Origin: a bacterium
GTDB taxonomy: Bacteria > Bacillota > Negativicutes > Acidaminococcales > Acidaminococcaceae
Direction: 5' to 3'
Length of the DNA: 5,069 bases
Assembly: GCA_004562175.1 (NCBI GenBank)
Contig: SFRS01000111.1
Coordinates: forward strand, 1 to 5,069
In this document: piece by piece, positions 1-5,069 of the stretch
Layout of the letters: each line of letters opens with the position of its first letter
How positions within the stretch are numbered: the stretch's first letter is position 1
The notes under the pieces: generated by a model
What the model was told of the DNA's origin: nothing
The model's input: the letters and a program-made list of their open reading frames with translations, nothing else
Databases searched by the model: none
Position numbers and translations under genes: made by a program

Positions 1-192
1 GTGGGCCTGCGCGCATATGGTCAAAAGGACCCCTTGGTGGAATATAAATTTGAAGCCTACGACATGTTTGAGGCTATGATTGATGCTATTCAGGACGATG
101 TAGTGCGTTACATTTACCATGTCAACGTAATTACCCAGTCTGCTGATGATCATCTGGAGAATGCGCAAGAGCACGGCGCAGAGGAAGTTTAA
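1..192 (+). CDS. secA: Protein translocase subunit SecA, C-terminal fragment
   Basis: This is the last 63 codons of SecA, the ATPase motor that drives unfolded preproteins through the SecYEG channel. The stretch [20 protein letters not shown] is a strongly conserved SecA signature from the end of the helical scaffold/wing region. It is followed by the amphipathic segment that closes the conserved core ([20 protein letters not shown]). The gene is cut by the window edge: position 1 is an internal Val codon (GTG), not a start. After the core only about 20 residues remain, mostly acidic (ending HGAEEV), before TAA at 190-192. The Cys/His zinc-binding tail that binds SecB or phospholipid in many SecA proteins is absent, as in some other lineages. 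Identity is very secure. Confidence 0.97.
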   Translation: MGLRAYGQKDPLVEYKFEAYDMFEAMIDAIQDDVVRYIYHVNVITQSADDHLENAQEHGAEEV

Positions 193-220
193 AATTATTA
201 AGAATTAAGGTCGATACTGC

Positions 221-260
221 AATTTTGCTCAGAAGTGGATGACTGCTTCTGGGCAAAATT
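221..260 (+). other. Stem-loop in the secA-prfB gap
   Basis: AATTTTGCTCAGAAG (221-235) pairs with CTTCTGGGCAAAATT (246-260) over 15 bp, with a single G-U wobble (T229-G252) and a 10-nt loop. It lies between the secA stop and prfB. It could stabilise the secA 3' end or act as an attenuator. It is not followed by a T-tract, so it is not a canonical Rho-independent terminator. The outer part of its 3' arm can instead pair with TAAATTTGC (269-277), giving a mutually exclusive second hairpin. The pairing is read directly; the function is inference. Confidence 0.6.
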
Positions 261-284
261 TAAATAACTAAATTTGCTATATGA

Positions 285-294
285 AAGGTTGTGA
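285..294 (+). promoter_or_regulatory. Shine-Dalgarno region of prfB
   Basis: AAGGTTGTGA matches the anti-SD complement AAGGAGGTGA except for a two-base interruption (TT for AG). Its end lies 7 nt before TTG 302. This supports TTG 302 as the prfB start. The site is imperfect, and its AAGG part also lies 6 nt from an out-of-frame ATG at 295, so initiation here may be divided. Confidence 0.5.
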
Positions 295-301
295 ATGAAT
301 T

Positions 302-1395
302 TTGTTGATCGAAGAATACAAGCCTGAGATTGCCAACTTGCAAGCAAAATTAGAGGAAATGAGGGGATCTCTTTGACATCGCTGTCAAAGAGGACCGCAT
401 TGCCGAATTAGAGCATAAAATGGGCGATCCCACCTTTTGGGACGACCCGGAGAAGGCACAAAAAACTGCCCAGGACGTGAATGCACTCAAGGAAGAGGTG
501 GAGGGCTTCCATAAGCTGTCCGATAGCGTGGACGAGCTGGAAATCATGCAGGAAATGGCTGCCGAAGAAAATGATGAAAGCTTGATTCCGGAAATGGACG
601 AGCTGCTCAATAAATGCCGCGAGGAGCTGGAGCATCTGGAATTAGGCATGCTGCTCAGCGGCGAATATGACGCCAACAACGCCATCATCACCCTGCACGC
701 CGGTGCCGGCGGCACCGAGGCCCAAGACTGGACCAGCATGCTGCTGCGCATGTTCACCCGTTTTGCGGAGCAAAACGGCTTCGCCCTGGAAATGCTGGAC
801 TATCAGCCCGGTGATGAAGCCGGCGTGAAGAGCGCCACCTTCCAGGTGAACGGCCACAATGCTTATGGCTTTTTGAAGTCCGAAAAGGGCGTACACCGTC
901 TGGTGCGTATTTCTCCCTTCGACGCTAACGCACGTCGCCACACCTCCTTTGCGGCCTGCGACGTTATGCCCGAATTGGACGATAATGTGGACGTGAAGAT
1001 TAACTGGGACGAAGTCCGTGTGGACACCTACCGCGCCAGCGGCGCCGGTGGCCAGCACGTTAACAAAACCTCCTCTGCGGTGCGCATGACCCATGAGCCC
1101 ACCGGTATCGTGGTGCAATGCCAACAGGAGCGTTCTCAAATCCAAAACCGTGAAAAATGTACGCAAATGCTGCGTGCTAAATTATATGAATACGAAAAGG
1201 CGAAGCAGGACGCCATCGTCAGCGATTTGGCCGGCGATTACCAAAACATCGAATGGGGCAGCCAAATTCGAGCCCTATACTCTGGTCAAGGACCATCGTA
1301 CCGGCTGCGAAACCGGCAACATTGGCGCTGTGATGGATGGCGATTTGATGCCCTTTGTGGAGGCCTACCTGCGCAGCCAACAAAAGAAGATTTGA
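302..1395 (+). CDS. prfB: Peptide chain release factor 2 (RF2): programmed +1 frameshift, plus a second frame break near the C-terminus
   Basis: RF2 recognises UGA and UAA in the ribosomal A site and triggers peptidyl-tRNA hydrolysis in the cytoplasm. The first 24 codons (TTG 302 to CTT 371-373) run into an in-frame TGA at 374. A +1 shift continues as L-D-I-A-V-K-E-D from 375. Using that join, the codon-recognition tripeptide SPF falls at residues 204-206 and the catalytic GGQ at 249-251 ([16 protein letters not shown]), both where the family has them. TTG 302 is chosen because a TGA at 296-298 closes the frame upstream and the resulting start M-L-I-E-E looks typical. After IEWGSQI (Ile322, 1266-1268) the frame breaks. 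The continuation [12 protein letters not shown]...[10 protein letters not shown] lies in frame 1 (1270-1395, TGA). The usual R-S-Y-V-F between the two is missing, which equals a 14-nt loss. With those bases restored the protein would be about 368 residues, normal for RF2. As written, translation would instead run on with 54 unrelated residues to TAA at 1431-1433, giving 376 residues. It is either an assembly or sequencing error or a real lesion. Confidence 0.93.
362..377 (+). promoter_or_regulatory. prfB programmed +1 ribosomal frameshift site
   Basis: AGGGGA (internal SD-like element, 362-367), spacer TCT (368-370), slippery CTT (371-373), in-frame TGA stop (374-376), then C (377). This is nearly the E. 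coli element AGG GGG TAT CTT TGA C, with the same 3-nt spacing. When RF2 is scarce, the ribosome pauses at UGA and peptidyl-tRNA-Leu slips +1 from CUU to UUU, so RF2 controls its own synthesis. Frame 2 is open from 302 to the TGA and frame 0 is open from 375 onward, which supports the join directly. Confidence 0.96.
1264..1275 (+). other. Second frame break in prfB, probable 14-nt deletion at a TTCG microrepeat
   Basis: The frame-0 reading CAA ATT CGA gives Q-I-R and then nonsense relative to RF2. The frame-1 reading from GAG 1270 gives E-P-Y-T-L-V-K and continues correctly. The family reads QI-RSYVF-xPY here, so 15 nt should separate ATT from GAG, but only one base (C1269) does. The expected ancestral sequence would carry TTCG on both sides of the lost block (ATTCG...TTCGAG). 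That fits deletion between short direct repeats or an assembly collapse. The missing bases are inferred from the protein family, not observed. Confidence 0.8.
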
Positions 1396-1405
1396 TTATA
1401 AGTGC

Positions 1406-1411
1406 AGGTGA
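1406..1411 (+). promoter_or_regulatory. Shine-Dalgarno site deciding the DUF5693 gene start
   Basis: AGGTGA lies 5 nt before ATG 1417. In-frame GTG codons at 1402 and 1408 are possible earlier starts, but 1408 lies inside this element and 1402 has only a weak AAGAAGA (1384-1390) well upstream. ATG 1417 is therefore preferred. Confidence 0.6.
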
Positions 1412-1416
1412 CAATA

Positions 1417-3519
1417 ATGAAGCATCGTTATAATCCTGTGCTAGTGGCCGTGATTGCTGTAGGCTTGGTCTGCGCTTTGTGGCTCAATTGGCAGCGCCAT
1501 CAGGTGGAGCAGGCCAATAACACTGTGGAAATGGCTATGGAGTACGAGGGCCTGCGCAATCTGGCAATTTTGCAGGGCCTGAGCGAGGACCAGGTGCTGC
1601 GAGATTTTCAAGCTGCAGGCATCAATTCCCTGATGCTTTTCGACACTACGCTGGAACGCCTGACCAAAAAGGGCGAAATCCAAAGCACCACCACAGAGGA
1701 GCTGCGCAAGGCGGCTAGCTTGGGCGCGGACAAGGGCGTTTTCGCGGCGGTGCCGGCGGATAAGCTGGACATGGACGCGGCCTTTGTGGCGGCAGGTAGC
1801 AATCCTGCTGTAATGGAGGATGTGCTGGAGGATCTCAAGCTGCGCTATGGCGCGGAGCGTGTGGAGATCGTGAGCAGCGAACCGCAAATTATTCGCGTGG
1901 TAGGCAAAACGGAGCTTTTACCCGAGGGCAGGTTCGACGAGCCCCACGGCATTTTGCAGGCACCTCTGGGGCTGCCTGCGCGCGACATGCAAAAGCTGGC
2001 CAAGATGGGCTTTCAGCTGATTGTGCGTCCGCAAAATTATATTAATGTAAGCGAAGAGCAAATCGACAGCATCTTCAAGCGTATTGACAAGGCAGGGGTG
2101 AAGGTCCATGCCCTGATGCCCTGTGGTCGCGAGACTGTGGGCTACCCTAACAAGGTGGAATATCTGGGACAAAAGCTGCGGGAGCGGGACATGACTCTCG
2201 TGATGCTGGAGCATTATACCCAGCTGCGCTTTGCCCAAATCGATGGACTCATTCCTCTGGCCGAGTTCAATAATTATAAAGCGGCTCGCTCCTACGTCAT
2301 CGATGCCTTGGAGCAAAAGAAAATTTCTGTGGCTACAGCGCTGCATCGTTGGGCCTTGACCGACGAGGAGCGCAATATTCGCGTGAACTATATCCGTCCC
2401 TTCCTGCTGCCGGTGGAGGGCAAGGATATTATGCAAGTTAATCTGAAATACGTGCGCGACATTAAGGCTAACGTAGAAGCACGTGGTTATACCATTGGTA
2501 AAGCAGGGGTTTTCGCCGTCTTGGATAACAAGAGTGGCTTTGCTCCCTATTTCCCGGCAAAGACCATGTGGCTGCCCATCGTGCTGGCCATTGTGGCCGG
2601 GGTGGTGCTGTATGGCAGTCTGCTCTTTAATTGGAGCAGCAAAAGGGAGCTGGTGCTGTGGGCATTGTTGTCCGCAGGAGGCTGCGGCCTGCTGCTGCTT
2701 GGGCGTGGACTTTTGACCCGCCAGCTGTTGGCCTTGGCGGCGGCCAGCGTCTTCCCGGTTTTGTCCATGAGCTATATCATGGAGATTTGGGAGAAAAACA
2801 AAACCAGCGATAATGGTTTGGTAAAAATAATTTGCCATGCAGCTTGGCAATTGGCCTTGGCCATTGCTTTGTCCTTGGTGGGGGCTGCCTTCCTGTCCGG
2901 CATTTTGACGGATACGCGCTTCCTTCTGGAAATCGATATTTATCGCGGTGTGAAGCTGACCTTTATCCTGCCCGTTGTCCTGACTGCGGTGCTTTACTTG
3001 AAGCGTTACGACATGCTGCAGGTGGTGGGCAAGGGTGTGAAGAGCTTGCTTAATAAGCTCAACGGCCTTTTGGATACGGGCCTGACCTTCAAGCATGTGG
3101 CTGTGCTCATGGTCTTCCTCTTCGTGGCCTTTTATTTTGTGGGCCGCAGTGGTCATACAGGTGGCGTGCCCGTGCCGGCCATCGAGCTCAAGATGCGGGC
3201 CTTCCTAGAACAGGTCATGTATGCTCGTCCTCGCGAGAAGGAATTCATGATTGGTCATCCGGCCTTCTTCCTGACGGTGTTGGCCGTGTATAAATGTGCG
3301 CCCCGTTGGTGGCAGTTTGTGCTGGTGTGTGGCGCTGTCATCGGGCAAGGCAGCTTGGTGCAAACCTTCTGCCATATGCGTACCCCCGTGGTGATGAGCT
3401 TCGTGCGCGCCTTGGATGGCTACGCAGTGGGCATTATTTTTGGTATTATCAGCATACTTGGTGTGAGTGTGCTGCTGTATTTAGGTAAGAAACTGCAAAG
3501 GAGATACATGGAGCAATGA
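1417..3519 (+). CDS. DUF5693-family polytopic membrane protein, function unknown
   Basis: A 700-residue membrane protein. One N-terminal hydrophobic helix (about residues 8-23, after a basic K-H-R start) is followed by a soluble, probably extracytoplasmic domain of about 360 residues. About nine membrane helices follow, near 383-405, 411-429, 432-452, 471-497, 512-528, 558-576, 614-627, 631-648 and 670-690, and the protein ends in a basic tail. The soluble domain alternates predicted strands and helices (GLSEDQVLRDFQAAGINSLM; MGFQLIVRPQ; GVKVHALMPCGRETVGYP, with E239 and GYP 242-244). It reads like a (beta/alpha) barrel resembling sugar-active enzymes, though no catalytic pair is proven. I recognise the overall pattern as the DUF5693 family, which I recall sitting next to csaB in Firmicutes; this is from memory. 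The stop overlaps the csaB start (ATGA, 3516-3519), which implies translational coupling and a shared pathway. A role in exporting, flipping or modifying the wall polymer that CsaB pyruvylates is inference. It could equally be a sensor or scaffold. Confidence 0.82.
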   Translation: MKHRYNPVLVAVIAVGLVCALWLNWQRHQVEQANNTVEMAMEYEGLRNLAILQGLSEDQVLRDFQAAGINSLMLFDTTLERLTKKGEIQSTTTEELRKAASLGADKGVFAAVPADKLDMDAAFVAAGSNPAVMEDVLEDLKLRYGAERVEIVSSEPQIIRVVGKTELLPEGRFDEPHGILQAPLGLPARDMQKLAKMGFQLIVRPQNYINVSEEQIDSIFKRIDKAGVKVHALMPCGRETVGYPNKVEYLGQKLRERDMTLVMLEHYTQLRFAQIDGLIPLAEFNNYKAARSYVIDALEQKKISVATALHRWALTDEERNIRVNYIRPFLLPVEGKDIMQVNLKYVRDIKANVEARGYTIGKAGVFAVLDNKSGFAPYFPAKTMWLPIVLAIVAGVVLYGSLLFNWSSKRELVLWALLSAGGCGLLLLGRGLLTRQLLALAAASVFPVLSMSYIMEIWEKNKTSDNGLVKIICHAAWQLALAIALSLVGAAFLSGILTDTRFLLEIDIYRGVKLTFILPVVLTAVLYLKRYDMLQVVGKGVKSLLNKLNGLLDTGLTFKHVAVLMVFLFVAFYFVGRSGHTGGVPVPAIELKMRAFLEQVMYARPREKEFMIGHPAFFLTVLAVYKCAPRWWQFVLVCGAVIGQGSLVQTFCHMRTPVVMSFVRALDGYAVGIIFGIISILGVSVLLYLGKKLQRRYMEQ
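3497..3504 (+). promoter_or_regulatory. Shine-Dalgarno site of csaB within the DUF5693 gene end
   Basis: AAAGGAGA is a strong ribosome-binding sequence lying 11 nt before ATG 3516, inside the last codons of the upstream gene. The spacing is on the long side. An ATG at 3508 is closer but lies in the upstream gene's frame and reaches that gene's TGA after two further codons, so 3516 is the csaB start. Confidence 0.6.
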
Positions 3520-4607
3520 GTAAGATCGTGATTTCCGGGTACTATGGATTTGCTAATGCCGGAGACGAGGCTATGCTGGCCGCGATCGTAAAAGCTTTGC
3601 GCAGTACAGAGGATTCTGTGGAGCTGACGGTGATTTCGGGCAATCCGCAAATAACGGCAGCTAAATATGGTGTATCTTCTATTCATCGTTTTAATCCATT
3701 AGAGATTTTTTTATCCCTGCGAGATTGTGACCTGCTCTTGAGCGGTGGGGGCAGTCTTTTGCAGGATGTGACTAGCAAGCGCAGCTTGCTCTATTATTTA
3801 TCAATTTTGGCTTTGGGGCTTTTGCTGGGCAAAAGAGTGATGCTGTATGCTCAGGGCATCGGGCCCATTCACAGTGGTCTTTTGCGCAAGCTGACCAAGG
3901 CTGTGTGCAGTCGTGCGGATTTAATTACCGTGCGGGACCAGGACTCCCTTTACGAGCTGCGCCACATCGGTATTCCGGCGGAAAAGGTGCAGCTGACGGC
4001 GGACGCGGTGCTGACTCTGCCCCAAGAGGGCAAGGAGCAGGGGCGCCAGCTGCTCAGCGAGTGGGGTGTGCCCGCGGACAAAATGCTCATCGCTATCTCC
4101 GTGCGCAAATGGCAGGAGGACGACCGCTATCTTTTGGAGCTGGCCAAGGCGGCGGACATTTTGAGCCGTGAATATGACGCTCATGTGGTGATTCTGCCCC
4201 TGCAATATCCTGTGGATGTGGCGGCCTGCGACAGGCTGCAGCATTTCATGGTGCACAAGGAGCGGAGCACGGTGCTGAAGGCGGACTGTGACACGGAACA
4301 GTTTTTGTCCCTTATGGGCAATTTTCAGCTGCTCATCGGCATGCGCCTGCACGCCTTGATTTTTGCTGCGGTCATGGAGCGTCCCTTTGTGGCTGTGTCT
4401 TACGACCCCAAGATTGATGGCTTTGTGAAGGATATTAACGGCGTCACTGCCGGAAGTGTAGAAAATTTGCAGTCCACCCAGGTGGTGGTTGCGGCGAAAA
4501 AAGCGCTGGCACCGGCGACCTATTGTCGGGGCAGGCTGGACAGGCTGCGGACAAAGGCCATGCTGAATGCCAAGCAGGCCTTGGCCCTGCTGACGAAAGG
4601 AGTTTGA
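3516..4607 (+). CDS. csaB: Polysaccharide pyruvyl transferase CsaB
   Basis: CsaB transfers a pyruvyl group from phosphoenolpyruvate to a sugar of a secondary cell-wall polymer. The resulting ketal is the ligand recognised by SLH domains of S-layer and other surface proteins. The 363-residue length is normal. The N-terminal half of the expected GT-B-like fold starts with SGYYGFANAGDEAML (7-21) and carries the glycine turn SGGGSLLQD (76-84) and YAQGIGP (111-117). The C-terminal half has GMRLHALIFA, with the conserved His at 279, and SYDPKIDGF (295-303). These are the hallmark blocks of the polysaccharide pyruvyl transferase family, and none looks damaged. No signal peptide is present; the hydrophobic run near 93-112 (YLSILALGLLLGKRVMLYAQ) belongs to the Rossmann-like core. 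The protein probably acts at the cytoplasmic face on a lipid-linked precursor. The ATGA overlap with the DUF5693 gene and the 5-nt gap to ftsE place it in one operon. The acceptor sugar cannot be told from sequence. Confidence 0.93.
   Translation: MSKIVISGYYGFANAGDEAMLAAIVKALRSTEDSVELTVISGNPQITAAKYGVSSIHRFNPLEIFLSLRDCDLLLSGGGSLLQDVTSKRSLLYYLSILALGLLLGKRVMLYAQGIGPIHSGLLRKLTKAVCSRADLITVRDQDSLYELRHIGIPAEKVQLTADAVLTLPQEGKEQGRQLLSEWGVPADKMLIAISVRKWQEDDRYLLELAKAADILSREYDAHVVILPLQYPVDVAACDRLQHFMVHKERSTVLKADCDTEQFLSLMGNFQLLIGMRLHALIFAAVMERPFVAVSYDPKIDGFVKDINGVTAGSVENLQSTQVVVAAKKALAPATYCRGRLDRLRTKAMLNAKQALALLTKGV
4596..4602 (+). promoter_or_regulatory. Shine-Dalgarno site of ftsE within the csaB 3' end
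   Basis: AAAGGAG lies 10 nt before GTG 4613 and 19 nt before ATG 4622. It is only 1 nt before the in-frame TTG 4604, which is too close. The spacing selects GTG 4613 as the ftsE start. Confidence 0.6.
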
Positions 4608-4612
4608 AGGTA

Positions 4613-5069
4613 GTGCTGATTATGAGCGATGTAAGCAAGGTGTATCCCAGTGGGTCCATGGCTTTGCAGGACGTCAATGTACATATAGAGCCAGGCGAAT
4701 TTGTCTTTGTTGTGGGACCAAGCGGCGCCGGTAAATCTACCTTTATCAAGATGCTGTTCCGTGAGGTTCTGCCTACTACGGGCAGCATTTTTGTCAATGG
4801 GGTGGATATTCTGTCCCTGACGCCCAAGGAAATTCCCTTTATGCGGCGCCAGCTGGGCATTATTTTCCAGGATTACCGCCTTTTGCCCGACCGCACGGTG
4901 TACGAAAATGTAGCCTTCGCCATGCAGGTTATCGAGGCGCCTCATCGTAAAATTAAGCGCCAGGTAATGAATGTGCTGGATTTGGTGGGACTGCGCCATC
5001 GTGCCAACGCTTATCCTAACGAGCTCAGCGGCGGCGAGCAGCAGCGCATAGCTATTGCCCGGGCAATAG
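4613..5069 (+). CDS. ftsE: Cell division ATP-binding protein FtsE, N-terminal part
   Basis: FtsE is the cytoplasmic ABC ATPase of the FtsEX complex. Through FtsX it activates peptidoglycan hydrolases at the division septum. The visible 152 residues contain Walker A GPSGAGKST (35-43), the Q-loop FQDYRLLPDRTVYENVAFAM with Gln at 86, and the ABC signature LSGGEQQR (138-145). QDYRLLPDRTVYENV is characteristic of FtsE and separates it from LolD- or MacB-type transporters. The reading frame is open to the last base, so Walker B, the H-loop and about a third of the usual ~228 residues lie outside the window. GTG 4613 gives M-L-I-M-S-D-V-S-K-V-Y, which aligns with the usual FtsE N-terminus. ATG 4622 would remove the first strand and lies far from the SD. 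The gene follows csaB after 5 nt. ftsX is expected next, though not seen. Confidence 0.95.
   Translation, partial: MLIMSDVSKVYPSGSMALQDVNVHIEPGEFVFVVGPSGAGKSTFIKMLFREVLPTTGSIFVNGVDILSLTPKEIPFMRRQLGIIFQDYRLLPDRTVYENVAFAMQVIEAPHRKIKRQVMNVLDLVGLRHRANAYPNELSGGEQQRIAIARAI

Noticed and set aside
221..265. Rho-independent terminator after secA
   Set aside because: The stem is good but is followed by TAAATAAC, not a run of T, and A-rich bases sit on the wrong side; kept only as a stem-loop.
275..283. Extended -10 promoter (TGC TATATG) before prfB
   Set aside because: Only four of six -10 bases match, no -35 is visible at the right distance, and the implied transcript start would leave out the ribosome-binding site.
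642..1166. 174-codon - strand open frame opposite prfB
   Set aside because: It lies wholly across the conserved RF2 core (SPF and GGQ regions) and has no recognisable motif; it is a shadow of prfB.
1402..1416. GTG 1402 as the start of the DUF5693 gene
   Set aside because: The best ribosome-binding sequence (AGGTGA, 1406-1411) lies downstream of this codon and serves ATG 1417; the extra five residues add nothing recognisable.
1396..1433. Genuine 3' extension of RF2 to TAA 1431-1433
   Set aside because: The frame-0 tail from 1269 has no similarity to RF2, while frame 1 encodes the expected C-terminus ending at 1395.
1918..3156. 412-codon open frame on the - strand, opposite the DUF5693 gene
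   Set aside because: It is antisense to a convincing membrane protein, its product is His/Gln-rich low-complexity sequence with no recognisable domain, and it looks like a mirror of codon bias.
3921..4352. 143-codon - strand open frame opposite csaB
   Set aside because: Antisense to the conserved pyruvyl transferase core, His/Gln-rich, with no recognisable domain.
4444..4999. Overlapping - strand open frames opposite the csaB end and ftsE
   Set aside because: The + strand encodes clear CsaB and FtsE motifs here, and the antisense products match nothing recognisable.

Overview
This window is a stretch of bacterial chromosome with every recognisable gene on the + strand. It holds the 3' end of secA, prfB (release factor 2), a large DUF5693-type membrane protein gene, csaB (polysaccharide pyruvyl transferase), and the 5' two thirds of ftsE. 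The gene order and protein sequences suggest a Bacillota organism. The pairing of csaB with a DUF5693 gene beside secA-prfB and ftsE best fits the Negativicutes (diderm Firmicutes) or a nearby clostridial lineage. That placement comes from remembered gene order, not from a search, and is only moderately secure.

Layout: 1-192 is the SecA C-terminus. 193-301 is an AT-rich gap with a 15-bp stem-loop and a competing second pairing. 302-1395 is prfB. It carries the classic autoregulatory +1 frameshift site (SD-like AGGGGA, CTT TGA C, 362-377). Near the C-terminus the reading frame breaks a second time, where about 14 nt appear to be missing at 1269/1270. 1417-3519 encodes a 700-residue protein with one N-terminal membrane anchor, a roughly 360-residue extracytoplasmic domain and about nine C-terminal membrane helices. 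3516-4607 is csaB, overlapping the previous stop by ATGA. ftsE starts at about 4613, only 5 nt after csaB, and runs off the window.

From prfB onward the genes are spaced by 21 nt, a 4-nt overlap and 5 nt, so they look like one transcription unit. The unit mixes export and translation functions (secA, prfB) with envelope functions: pyruvylation of a cell-wall polymer (CsaB), an uncharacterised polytopic membrane partner (DUF5693) and the divisome ABC ATPase FtsE. CsaB-type pyruvylation is known to create the ligand for SLH-domain proteins. The DUF5693-CsaB pair is therefore the most plausible little-described system here: a candidate module for making, exporting or modifying an SLH-binding wall polymer, physically tied to the FtsEX operon.

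The most striking sequence anomaly is the second frame break in prfB. It removes about five highly conserved residues, yet three of the four stops seen in the window are TGA, the codon RF2 decodes. Either this is a sequencing or assembly error, or the strain carries a genuinely altered RF2.
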